DNA of 64,000 nucleotides from Phymatolithon calcareum (Eukaryota; Rhodophyta; Florideophyceae; Hapalidiales), in the NCBI GenBank assembly GCA_977006965.1, contig OZ345382.1, forward strand, positions 1,983,505-2,047,504. Reading direction: 5' to 3'. How positions within the stretch are numbered: the stretch's first letter is position 1; each line of letters starts with the position of its first letter. The translations under genes and the position numbers were made by a program. The notes below the pieces were generated by a model. The model saw only the letters and a program-made list of their open reading frames with translations, was not told the DNA's origin and ran no database searches. Below are positions 1 through 10,226 of this stretch, piece by piece.

Positions 1-279
1 TTCTTGGACTGGAAAAGAGCACCAATATCAATTTAGGTCGTAAACGGCCTGTCCATTGTCGAAGACGGTAGCTTGAATCGGATGGTTTACCGAAAAATCG
101 AAATCGGCAAGTTCGCCGAGCGTCTTTATTGGGACAAAACTGTGGAAATGTGGGACATGGCGATCTTCGAACAAATTGTTCCGTTTCGTCCTAGGGCAGA
201 TCAGTTTTACAAACCGAAATATTTGTACGGTCAAGACGTTGGCACCTGGGCTTGTATCGGTCTCAACGGACCTAAGTGA
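1..279 (+). pseudogene. Partial coding remnant, unknown function, runs in from left edge
   Basis: The plus frame starting at base 1 is protein-like up to a TAA at 277-279, apart from one TAG at 34-36. The last 69 residues, from about base 73, are rich in aromatic and charged residues (for example RLYWDKTVEMWDMAIFEQ) and look like a C-terminal fragment. I do not recognise the family. It lies just before a block of TIR-like subrepeats (335-390) that resembles the end of the element at 10,227-11,380, so it may be the tail of a transposon gene. The overlapping minus frame (28-336) is also open but less protein-like. Confidence 0.3.
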
Positions 280-334
280 TGGACCGTTTGCGAGATGCTG
301 ACAGAAAAGTACAGGATCATAACTACACCCATGC

Positions 335-390
335 ATGGTGGTTATTTTAGTAAATACGGCAAACTACGTGGTCATTTTAGTAAATTCCCC
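335..390. repeat. TIR-like subrepeats related to the 10.2-11.4 kb element
   Basis: Two near-copies of a GGT(T/C)ATTTTAGTAAAT motif lie in tandem. The stretch TTAGTAAATACGGCAAAC recurs exactly just outside the right end of the element ending at 11,380, and GGCCATTTAGCGAAT in that TIR is a diverged form of the same motif. I read this as one end of a related element or its target sequence. Confidence 0.4.
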
Positions 391-2342
391 TAAAATATAT
401 CAATCGAACATGATAATATTATTATCACGTTCTTTCTGGCATATCAATATTCATATCAGCTCCTGGAATTTACGTGATGCTCATTCCAATACAGGACCGC
501 ATTGTCGGTCGAAAACCGTGAAAAGTGTTAGAGATGAAAAACAAGGTCTTTGCTGACCCTGTCTTTTACTTCTTCCCTTCTTGCCGAGTCTGCTAGTCAG
601 AACTTCGGCAGGGGCTTATGTAGAGCAAAAGAGTGCTGCATAATTGCAGGACTCGGTAGCTACAAGTCATGTGCTACCCATGATGTTATACGGTGAGACT
701 AGTAAAGGTTGAATTGTGCTTAGGAGTGTGTCCGTAAGTTGTCACCTTGGGAACACCATCATACATCGGAACAATCATGTACCGTGTTGATGTAGTATTG
801 ACAGTGACCCAAGACACGCATATCAACAGCATTCCAATGTGACGTCATGTCTCTCACAATTTTCATTACGTAGCACCGAGGAGGATTTTAAAACGTACGA
901 AAGGACTTCGAGGAGTGCCACGTACTGCCCGGTTTTTCAGTTGAAGGGGATACCGGGGTACCTTAATAAATGACTAATTAAGATATGGTATCATACCCCC
1001 GCTGTCTTGCACTTGAAAGAAGCCTCCATGAGTAGATTGATGAAGATACAGTCTAGTCAAACATGTAGAACTGCTTGCAATAATAGAGGTTTTGCAGACC
1101 AAAAAGCTTTATCATAATGAGATAGATCACGAGACGAACAACCTCCATTATCGTCCATCGCCCATGATCTCCCCTGTCAAGCTTGACGGCGCAACAGCAT
1201 AGCAGACATCGAATGGCGAAGGTGACAACTCGTTGCACTCTTTTTGACGAGAACCCACATCTTTTGCAATCCATACTATCGAAGTTTCAGTCAAAATTAA
1301 AGGAGACCTGTCATTCTGCTGCAAAATTGCACTTTGCAAGATAAATTTAAATATATTTAAATTTAATTACTTCTAGCTATACGCCAACTCGGTCAAGGCG
1401 ATTGGGTTCCACGAATGCGGGTTCTGCAGCTTAAGGGGTTGCAGTTCTACGGGTTCGACTGTTTTGCATTGAATATTTTATTCATCATATTGATTACAAT
1501 CCTTATTTCAAGCTCTCACGTTGGGGGTTGCACAAAGATCTGCAATAACTATTATTCATATTGTTCTGACGTCTGCCCTCTCATCGTTCAGATTGAGGAG
1601 ATGCTCCACATGGACGGAATATCTGTTCAGCATTGCAACAAAGCCCATTAGACACAGCGGCGTCATAATTTCTTACAGGGGATTTGAAATTGAGTGGATT
1701 TATTGAGAATAGACCATGTTGCTCAACTTGAGGAAATTCTGCACCTTTCTTAGCGTTCTATTAGACTCGAAACTTCAGTTGCCTTAATCAGAATATCGTA
1801 CTATCTCGTCAATGGCTCGGGCCACGTTGTTCTCCTCTGTAGGCGTCCATGTAGGCTTCTTCAGGAAACTGCTCAGTGTTCAAATTGCCCATGCTCCTTG
1901 ACTGCCCATTTTTTCTATCAACTTCGGCGAATTTTTTGGAAAGTGACCTACACACTATCTAGAACAGAGGATTCCGTGCCTGCTTTCTTTCATCCTCACT
2001 GCATGGTGGGGTAGAGCATTCTTGGAAAAGGTAATTTTCCTGACACGGCGTTCTTCTTGCTGTTCCCAGACTTGCCGGAGGGCACATCTATCTTGGAGGT
2101 CAGTTGGCGCGTTCGATTTTCGCATGCGGTCGAACGCTTAGAGTTCCTGCTCTGCCCCAGCGTCTTTTGTCTCTTCCTGAGCCTTTCCAAGTCTTCGTCG
2201 TAACTTCGAGAGCAGGTGCTGTCGGCTGAACACCCAAGTCTCTTTTTGACATAGCTTCATTAGTCTGATCCAGTGCCGGCCTGGGAATCAAACTTTTCGA
2301 GGTCTCGGCAAGCTCATCCTATAGGAATTCGGCACATTACAA
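391..2342. other. No supported gene
   Basis: Only short overlapping frames are present (under 80 codons) with no recognisable motif. Between about 1,850 and 2,290 the minus strand has Lys/Arg-rich fragments in shifting frames that could be eroded retroelement sequence, but nothing can be assigned. Confidence 0.5.
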
Positions 2343-2815
2343 ATGTTGAATCTCCCATTTATGGGTTTCCAACCGCTTAAAGGCACGAAATGGGCTCTTC
2401 TGCTGTGTACGGTTGCTGTAAGAAGAGGAAGAATCACCAGTGCAGTACTTGATGTGAAGTCAGCGTACGACCGTGTATGTATGCATGTAAACTGCTTTCT
2501 TCCCGATGGGGCTCGGAAGGCAGTGCTTTATTGCTGAATTATCATCTACTTAGATTGCAGCAGGGCGTTATTGCTGCTAGGTAATTACGAAAGCACTCCT
2601 TCTTCTCTGCCTGTCGCTCAAGATATGATTTGATCCCACCCGGAGCAAACGCGGAGGTCCCCGATAACCCCGACACTGTTCAATATCGTAATGAATAACG
2701 TGGCAGAAAAAAATAACGGCGGTGCCTTTTCTTGGCTCGAACGGTAAACGGATGTCGTTATAATAATGGGAAGCAATTGTAGCGCCAGGCTCCAAAGAAC
2801 CCGACGCCACATGGG
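2343..2815 (+). pseudogene. LINE reverse transcriptase fragment
   Basis: This is a decayed piece of a non-LTR retrotransposon reverse transcriptase. The first part (about 2,343-2,520) encodes a palm motif A context, SAVLDVKSAYDRV. After frame changes, about 2,650-2,800 encodes SPITPTLFNIVMNNVAE, the segment following the QG motif in LINE RTs, and then TDVVII, in the position of the (F/Y)ADD box. A TAA sits directly before TDVVII, so the catalytic box is destroyed. There is no complete frame and no endonuclease or RNase H part here. Its strand is opposite to the other LINE pieces in the window, so it is a separate insertion. Confidence 0.55.
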
Positions 2816-2940
2816 AGAGAAAAGCCCAAGAGAGGAGAGAGACGAAAAGAGCGGGAGAGACAAGACAAAAGAGAAGGAAAGAAAGACAAGCAAACAAAAC
2901 CTCCAGACCAGCGGACAAAATAGGCGCCACCTTCGTAGTA

Positions 2941-3300
2941 CTCCATGGCTTTGCGGGAACGCAAGCGGTCGTGAACGTAGAACACGAGCGCAAGGCTACG
3001 CCGAACAGGGCTTCAGAAGCTTGACGAGATAGATGAGGGTGAATAGAGATAGACGCGACTTGAACCAGGGCGAAGTCGGTAATACAGGTCACGGAGGACA
3101 CTCCACAGCTTTGCGGGAACACAAGCGGTCGCATGGATGAGATACGAGGGCGAGGCTACACCGAACAGGGCCTCGGAAGCTCGACGTGAGGAGCACTTGG
3201 GTCCAGATGATAAGCGCAACTTGCAACACAAAACGGGCAAGATTGCCATACGGTAACTCCGGCGATCGTGTGGACGAACACGAGCGCAGGCCTTCGAGAA
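2941..3300. repeat. Diverged tandem repeat, period about 160 bp
   Basis: The stretch from CTCCATGGCTTTGCGGGAAC (2,941) to the CCGAACAGGG at 3,001 recurs at 3,101-3,170 with an offset of exactly 160. A weaker partial third copy starts near 3,261 (GAACACGAGCGCAGG). Differences are substitutions and small indels. The minus-strand frame across it (185 codons, 2,577-3,134) is low-complexity and I do not treat it as a gene. Confidence 0.5.
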
Positions 3301-4380
3301 AACGGAGAAGAATAAGCGTGGAGACTAGTCGAACGGACGTCCACTGCGCCGCTTACGACATGACGAAAGGCAAAAGAGAAAGGAAGGAGAAAACGATGCC
3401 GTCTTTAGGCGGCGACCATGGCTTGGCCGTCGACCTTCGCACGGACGCACGAAAAAGGGAAAGGGAAACTTGAACGCGGTTGTCGACGCACCGGCTTGCG
3501 CGCCGAAACGGTTGCGTCCAAGAAGGTTGGGAAGAGCTCCGACTCCGCGTGGTCGAAGGGACTGTCAGGCGAACATTGCGCGTGCTTGATCCAAGCAATC
3601 GAGCCGAAATCCAGAACTCCCCCACCTTCCTTTACTCAGAGGAAGGAACTAACTAGCTTATATACTACAACCTACGCAAAAGACAGCGATGCAGCGCATA
3701 GACACACGAGAGACACGTGCAAGTATGGCCCAACAGATCACCTACTACGAGCAGCATGACTATCGAGATCACAGTTGTGCGGCGTACAGTCGCGAGAGGA
3801 AAAAGAGACCGCCTTGGGACAGCGACATAACAGCGGGCGCTACAGCAATCAAGAGGGCCCCTCCAAAACACGATGGATGTATATCTAAATTGGCTCAGGA
3901 CTATGGAATGACAAGGTGGACCCAAAAGTGCTCAGATCGGCTGCGCAGCGATATGGATGTTAAGCTGGACAATGGTCTGCACCTTGTGCAGCTGCTGTGA
4001 CATCAAGTACCACTCGTATCTGTTAACGTCTACTAGAGCCGTAAGGATGCGGAGTTGTCCCATCAGCTTCGAGAAATCTCACTGTAAAAGAAATAAATAA
4101 AAAAAGTGTTCAGCAATATTTCCAAGGCAGAAGGCAAGAGAAGAAGAAAAATTTATTTCTAGAAAAGATAATTTCTACTGGTTTGAAAACCTCGGTACGA
4201 CAATCGGCGAAAAAGTAATCCGCGACGGTAAGCTTCTGGATTATTCACCTACGTAGGCCTGAAGATACGGCTGAAGATGATGAATACGTTCAGAATGACA
4301 AGAGGGCAGTGGTCTTCCAATCAGGATCGCCTGAATCACCGCTGAAATATTTAAGACCCCTAGCAGGGCTGTAAACGATA
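3301..4380. other. No supported gene
   Basis: There are purine-rich stretches and several overlapping plus frames of about 100 codons (3,418-3,759 and 3,689-4,000), rich in Arg and Lys, without any motif I know. The rest is AT-rich and featureless. Confidence 0.45.
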
Positions 4381-4860
4381 TGCTTGGTCTGGCAATATAT
4401 TGCACTCTGCAATCGTTATCCTTGATTGAAGTCACCTCAGATATTGCAATATAGATCGCATTGCCTGTACGTTGTATCGATGATTGCATTGTGCTTGACG
4501 GCGGCGAACACGTTCTGATTCTTTCTGTGCTGTGCGTTTATCGCCTTACACGTATAGTAACTTCATTCATGCGATGTAGCAACGGAAGGCGGCAATTCTC
4601 TTGCAAGGATCGTTGATCGTACTGTTACAGTATCAGTACCCGTCGGTACTGCCACGATGAGTGTCCAGAAATGAAAAGATTAGAATCTGCATCCCTGTGT
4701 ACGGATCTGTGATCTCATATTTTGGTAGTACAGTCTTGGATTGCAGTCGATATTGCCAGCGTCTTCATGATTGCAATCTGTTCCGCAAACGGGATTGCTG
4801 AAATGATTCTACTGCGTATTGCGATATGAAGCGCAGTACCGGGCAATCATATTCTTTACA
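4381..4860. repeat. Cluster of ATTGC/GCAAT motifs
   Basis: About fourteen ATTGC or GCAAT pentamers fall in two groups (about 4,390-4,490 and 4,735-4,855), several as back-to-back pairs such as ATTGCAAT. No gene is evident. It may be chance, an eroded repeat or clustered binding sites upstream or downstream of unknown units. Confidence 0.25.
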
Positions 4861-5099
4861 GCCCTGACTCCTAGTACATTGTTCGGCGACGTCTGGCACA
4901 CGAATCTTAAAACTGCACATCGCCGTCAATCGTTCTAGTTCCTGATGTATACACGTGCAAATAAGCTTATTACCCAAACAGAAGCTCTTCATTTACTTCA
5001 GGTCATGTACTTAACTAATCGGACTAAACGAACAGACGCTTGAGTACGCAAACATCTGGAACAGAATACCTGCACGGTCCTGCGCATGGTCCTGTTGTC

Positions 5100-5750
5100 T
5101 TACATCATGATGTTGAGCTGGCTATCGCTGGAGGGGACAACTTCACCATTAGAAGTTGCAGCCTTTGCATCAGCTGCGGAGGCGGACACCACATTCATCT
5201 TGCTTCCATCACTAAACGTCACCTGTGCCAACTTGATATACGCATACACGGTGGTTGGAATAAAGCTAACGCCATGCGCCTTGAGCGATCCGCTTATCCT
5301 GGTCTGAGTCCGCGTGAACTCGTTCAAGATCTCCTTTGCTACGCTTGCTTTTTGGCTGTAGTTCGTCTGCTTCTCAGCCGAGGCCTTCATATCTTCTTTA
5401 GATACGCTTGCGTCCAGACCACAACCGATCCATTTCAAGAACGGAATGTCGAGTCCACCTCTGAAGTTCGCCTTCCTTTTGGAGTACTCCACCTTCTCCG
5501 ACTCTGTCAGCTGGTTCTGAAATGAGATGTCCTTCTTGTCAAGAGTCCTGGAATCGACGGCATTCATAGTTATAGTGTAGTTCAGAGTACCGCTAGTACC
5601 CTTTTGCACTGTGAGTCCAGCTCCTGCGGTCCTTGCATATCCGCTTTGGCTTTCCTCCATAGCATATGTGGCAAGCTCTGCACTCTCAATTTTAAACGTC
5701 TTGATGTCGACCTGGGGCATGTCTACGATTTTAAGCATTTCGTAACTCAT
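5100..5750 (-). CDS. Hypothetical protein, 216 aa, TATA-driven
   Basis: This is the cleanest single-exon gene in the left part of the window. It starts at ATG 5,750 and ends at a TAA. There is no signal peptide or membrane segment. Composition is Ser/Thr/Ala/Lys-rich with one Trp (about residue 107). Visible blocks are a beta-like N-terminal half (Tyr/Thr-rich, residues 36-65), a charged stretch (69-95), a short hydrophobic block with IPFLKWIGCGLD (102-113), a polar helix-like stretch (115-148), and a hydrophobic strand block FIPTTVYAYIKLAQVTF (163-179) followed by an Asp-Gly-Ser turn and a low-complexity Ala/Ser tail. I do not recognise the family and assign no function. A TATA box lies about 100 bases upstream, and a diverged copy of the promoter and gene start lies at 6,024-6,345 on the same strand, so the gene has a partial tandem duplicate. 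Confidence 0.75.
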   Translation of the reverse strand: MSYEMLKIVDMPQVDIKTFKIESAELATYAMEESQSGYARTAGAGLTVQKGTSGTLNYTITMNAVDSRTLDKKDISFQNQLTESEKVEYSKRKANFRGGLDIPFLKWIGCGLDASVSKEDMKASAEKQTNYSQKASVAKEILNEFTRTQTRISGSLKAHGVSFIPTTVYAYIKLAQVTFSDGSKMNVVSASAADAKAATSNGEVVPSSDSQLNIMM

Positions 5751-5852
5751 TTTGGTGGGCGTGGGGATGTAGGTCTCGGTAATCGTTTAGCTTTTGGGAG
5801 TTGGAGTGTGTTGCGCTTGCCGGAAAAACATGTGCGGTTGTATGTCGGTGGC

Positions 5853-5860
5853 TTTATATA
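5853..5860 (-). promoter_or_regulatory. TATA box of the 216-aa gene
   Basis: On the minus strand the sequence reads TATATAAAG, centred about 105 bases before the ATG at 5,750. That leaves room for a 5' leader of roughly 70-75 bases. The flanking bases are conserved in the duplicate at about 6,230-6,345, which supports a functional promoter. Confidence 0.6.
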
Positions 5861-6000
5861 GTGGTAAATGTGCAAGTAGAGTGAGCATTTGGGTGAGAAA
5901 AGTTGTAATATTCAAGTCAATATACATGAGTGATGATGAAGATCCAGACTTCAGCCAATAACAATGTAACTTCCGGTAAGTCTCAGCATTTTTTTGAAAG

Positions 6001-6040
6001 ATTCCCTTATTCCTTATTCCCTGTTATCCCCCTCTATTCC
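6001..6040 (-). repeat. Degenerate interstitial telomere-like sequence
   Basis: The plus strand reads as C-rich repeats of the ATTCCC type (ATTCCCTTATTCC, TTATTCCCTG, CTCTATTCC). This is the complement of a diverged run of the TAGGGAA repeat that caps the window at 62,026-64,000. It lies exactly at the 3' end of the truncated gene copy 6,024-6,215 and is oriented opposite to the terminal telomere. Confidence 0.5.
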
Positions 6041-6215
6041 TCGCAAGGCCCGCCCAAGGACCAGAGGTGGGTTTTTGTAGACCACCTTGATGTGGAACAT
6101 CCTCCATAAGAAATTCTGCACCGGAAAAAATCATGTCAAATATTCTTGGCAGTCGAAACTTTTCGAAGAATACGCTTGTGTTGATGTCAGCAGATGCTTT
6201 GATAACTACTTTCAT
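6024..6215 (-). pseudogene. Truncated copy of the 216-aa gene start
   Basis: A 63-codon minus frame begins where the start codon of a second copy is expected, downstream of a duplicated promoter. Similarity of the first residues to the 216-aa protein is weak (a shared D-I-x-T pattern near residues 10-18). After about 45 codons the frame runs through unrelated sequence, and its final residues are encoded by the telomere-like stretch at 6,001-6,040. I read it as a partial duplicate that lost its body, not as a working gene. Confidence 0.3.
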
Positions 6216-6229
6216 TCTTCTTCAGTATT

Positions 6230-6345
6230 TGCTTGGCTCTTCGGAGCTGGAGTGTGTTGCACTTGCTAGATTAAACTTCAGTGGTGCTTTATAGACGGCT
6301 TTACGTAGTTGGAAATGTACAAGTACAGTGAATATTTGGTTTAGA
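6230..6345 (-). promoter_or_regulatory. Duplicated promoter region
   Basis: This aligns with 5,800-5,910: the GGAGTGTGTTGC(A/G)CTTGC segment and the region ending GTGAGCATTTGG (here GTGAATATTTGG) occur in both, with the same order and spacing. A TATA-like TATAAAGC lies at about 6,286-6,293 on the minus strand. Confidence 0.55.
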
Positions 6346-6360
6346 ATACCTATGATTTTC

Positions 6361-7436
6361 AAGCCGGTAAATAGGGGATGATGAGTACTGTATGCTGCAG
6401 TGGCTCCCGCCTATCAAGATGTACCAAACCCGACAGTCTCGCGGGATCCCCTAAGTTTGGAACAAGCTCATGGTCGTCCTGGACTCTTGCTATGTGTATG
6501 TTTCACAATCATCGTAAAACATACATACACCAGTGCTGAGAATCTGAAATCCGTGACATAGCAGATAGGATCTGCATATGAAGATATGGCACTTTGCCCT
6601 ATTGGCAAAGACATTCACGGAGCGCTCAGAACCATTTCCAAACAGGCACTGCCTCTGTTGTCAAAGTTCTTTGCCACACGAAAGAGAATTTCTCTGAACG
6701 TGAGCTGCACCAGCTAATGGCTACCTTGGTGTCACTGGTGTCATGTACCATGCATTCGACTGCCCTTGCCGTTAATCGTCGGAAACTGGACCTACTCGCT
6801 GTAACTTAAAGTAGGCGAGCGTGTCCCCATAGACAAGGAATATCGTTTTGCAACGCTCATCCTAAAATAGACGGTGACCCTAGAGACGCATAACTATATT
6901 GGTGCATTGTAGGTGGGCCAGCAGATAGTGGCCCTCAGAGGGCTATGCTAGGTGCGGCAAAGATCAAGTCGACGTCGGCTGATGGAGGCTGCGGTGAATG
7001 AGGAGTGTGCGCCGTTAATCTTGAGGGGAGGTACCGCGGCGTTGGGCAATGCGAGATATAGGGCGGGAGGCCACGATCGAATGCGGGCCCAACACGGCCG
7101 TACGGGTCCATTGCAAGTGGGTGGAAGGCAATGTGCTGCTCGTCAGAGGGTGTGCCATATTTTTTCAGTTTCCTCTTCTCCGCTGATCGCACTGCCCAGT
7201 CAGCGTCGCAGCCATCGTTGCGCACATATGGGTCAGAGTAGGAACTAGTGAATGTGAGCAGGTAGGCTTGTGGATGGGATGAAAATAGTTTATCAGAAAA
7301 GAAAAGATAAAAGCGGCCTGACTGAGCCCATGAAAGTGTTCGTATACGCAGAATCGAGGCAGATACTACCACCATGTGCATCATTTCTAAATTTTCCTTG
7401 CGAGCAAAAATCTAACAAGTATAGGTTATCGCTTGA
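6361..7436. other. No supported gene
   Basis: Short frames only. A 149-codon minus frame (6,935-7,384) is Ser/Pro-rich with no known motif and overlaps a plus frame of similar quality. Confidence 0.45.
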
Positions 7437-7533
7437 AACTTAAGGGACCGGCCATGATGAAGAATCAAGAGGGACCAAAATCACGCCCGCGGGACTACCG
7501 AGTGATTTCGAATCATGGCCGGTCCCGAAAGTT
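7437..7533. repeat. 97-bp imperfect inverted repeat (foldback)
   Basis: The arms include a perfect 15-bp pair, GGGACCGGCCATGAT at 7,444-7,458 and its reverse complement at 7,512-7,526. The pairing extends outward to AACTT (7,437-7,441) and its complement (7,529-7,533), and inward through AATCA, with small mismatched islands. The structure fits a tiny foldback or MITE-like insertion. Confidence 0.55.
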
Positions 7534-10220
7534 GACAGTGGTAACCGGTTTATAAGCCCTGTTTTGCGGTAATATACTTTCCCTTTTTGTTTCGGCCAGC
7601 CGCGTAAAAAGTAACCACATTAATCCCGAACGCGATGTTGGGGAATAATGTGGATGATGACATTTCGGGCCATTTCAGATCCCTACTGGAGCTCTTCGGG
7701 GCAAAATAGCACACCTGAAAAACGGGTCATATTCGCAATGTTCAATCAATCACGAGATTGTAAATAGGTGCTAGAAATGTTTCAGGAGATTTCTTCCATT
7801 CTGTTCGCTTCAAAGCGCCCACCTTTTGACACAAATTTTTTTATGTGCCAGGTTGTGCCAGTCCTTGGATTGTCGATCACACAGATTTCACTAGTGCTTT
7901 GTTGGAATCCAGATTGTTGCGCAGCGCTTGAATCCCATCATCTGTAGATACAAGATCTCATGTCTTGTGATCATGACACCACGATTCTCATGCACAGTAT
8001 CTACGTGTCACTTTATTGATTCTATGTGAATGACGTTCTTCTCCAACCATTGCGTGATGATTGGCATATTTAACGAAATATGCTTGGTAGGCAAGTTCAA
8101 TCTCCCGTTACTAGAGATTAAACGTTCTTGCGTGAGCACATTAGCATATGGAACTAAGGACGGAACGAGAGAGTAGGCCGGGAGATGCGTGTAGTAATGT
8201 ATCACGGATGATGGAAGGGAGACCCTGGTGGAAAGTAAAAAATTAATTTTTTTCCTCCACACTGAGAACACAAACTCGACTGATGAGATAGTGCTTCGAC
8301 TCGAACGCGGTGCTTGCGACAAAGGAGATACGAATGACAACTGATGTAGACTTGAAGACAGAGAGCTTTGTCTCATACTGTATGTCAGACATGCGGCGTA
8401 TGAGCTAGTTACAGTTCAAATAGCAAACGGCCCACCCGGAATTGGCCTCAACAGAGGAGCGGGCGGGCGGGCGAGCGGGCGGAGTGACAAGGCAAAAGGG
8501 GTTGGCGAGGAGCCTCTCGGGTGCACCTATCATACTGCATGCAAGAGGCGTTAGCAGCCCCTCTGATTTCAGCTACGTTCTGGGCTCGAGATCCATATGT
8601 ATGTATTGCTGGTTATTGCTGGAGTTGAGAAAACAAAAAGTTACGATTTCTCCCCTGATTTTCCAGTAGGTAATTGTCATGGTATCAAAAGAATCCTATT
8701 TTAATGGCTGATTTCTTCGCTCCCTCGCACGCCACGGATCATCATCATGCAATCAGAGCGCTAATGAGGTATCGCGGGCAGATTGAGCTCCGTCATGGAC
8801 ACGATGATCGTCTGTGATGATGATCATCCACCAAAGAGAACAAGCAAGCTGACGCGAGCAGCGAAGAGTGTCCGAAACACGCCAGGCTCGTCAGCCGCGA
8901 TTAGCCCTGTACATTCCGGCCTGCGTATCATTGCAATTAACGCTAATGTATTCTTCTGCATGGAATCATCATGATCGTTATCTTCTGGGACCAACTTTGT
9001 GTCACATCAACAGGAAGGTCGGGCTCATGGAGCTCTATATACCTCCAGGACCGCGCAAGATGGTCGTCTACAGGCAGCTTGGCCTGGTGAGTCGCCTTCT
9101 TAGCGATATAATGTGACTTCTGCGCTTCCTACATACAAGTGCATCGCTTACACTCTTGTGAACACATGGTAGAAAAACAGTGTGGAAACTTTGAGTGCAC
9201 AGTTTGCAATTCAAGCACAGGGTCCTTTTGGCGTCGAAGTAACTTCACCAACTTTTCTCCCTGCCTTTGCCTTTTTTGTATCGTACCGCAGAATTGGTAC
9301 TGCCCTGTATGTCCCCGGTAACATAATCGAGAAAAGGAGAACAATTTCGAGAACAGCACGTATCAGCAAATCTCGACAATAATTTTTAATGTATCTCTAG
9401 TGTATGGATATGATTTTATGGTAGTACCTAGGGCCCCTGGCGTGGAGGAAAGAAGAAGTGTAGATTTTTACTTAAAAGTTACCAGCGCATGCGTAGAGGA
9501 AAGAGGCAACAAACACTTTGGCTATCTCGCTCATGTGATGACGGGGGAAAAGGCAAAATCAGTTGAGGTGCGACTGATCGCCATTGCAAGTTGAAATTAC
9601 ATCAGTTCGTTTCTTGCGCTCTCATTTGGTCACTTTGGGCTTAAGGAGCACCGTGCTGCCTCGAATTTTGCATAGGCAACGTGAGCCACCTTGATGTTCA
9701 AAAATCGAATATATTCAATTATGTGGAAATTACTCACCAAGTTTGCCCTATTTGGACAGGTGCACTTATGATATGTCCATTACAGCGGCCAGGGGGAGCT
9801 TTTTATGCTATGTGGGCTTTAAAATCTAGAAATTTATTGAAAAGTGGAACACTAAATGGGCCTCTGGGCCTCTGACCATCACTACACATGTAGCTTCTGC
9901 CACAAAAAGGTCTTTGAGTGTTTTCTGCTCTGCAGAACAACAAGTGAGTAGAGTGTGCAACGCAGCAGCGGATTTTATAGCTGCTTTTGTCTCAAAAAGG
10001 GACATATATGTAGCGTTGCTGGCAAATTGCCGATTCATCTCGTGGGGTAAAGATTTCTTTCGAAGTAGTTGAAGAGGTTGAATGCGGGGGTGACTTGAAC
10101 AGAAATTACAGTTACTGTAATATGGTACTACACGTGTGACTAAACGGTTAACAACGGACCAGTACGATGGACCAGAGCTCGGGGGACTGTCGGCAAACTA
10201 TTGATCATAATTGAGTATAT
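7534..10220. other. No supported gene
   Basis: Nothing recognisable was found on either strand. A G-rich stretch at about 8,459-8,483 (GGGCGGGCGGGCGAGCGGGC) could form a G-quadruplex. Frames stay below about 125 codons and lack motifs. Confidence 0.5.
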
Positions 10221-10226
10221 TAGTAA

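Noticed and set aside
2577-3134. 185-codon minus-strand ORF
   Set aside because: Low-complexity Ser/Phe/Leu-rich frame over purine-rich and tandem-repeat DNA, overlapping the antisense of the LINE RT fragment.
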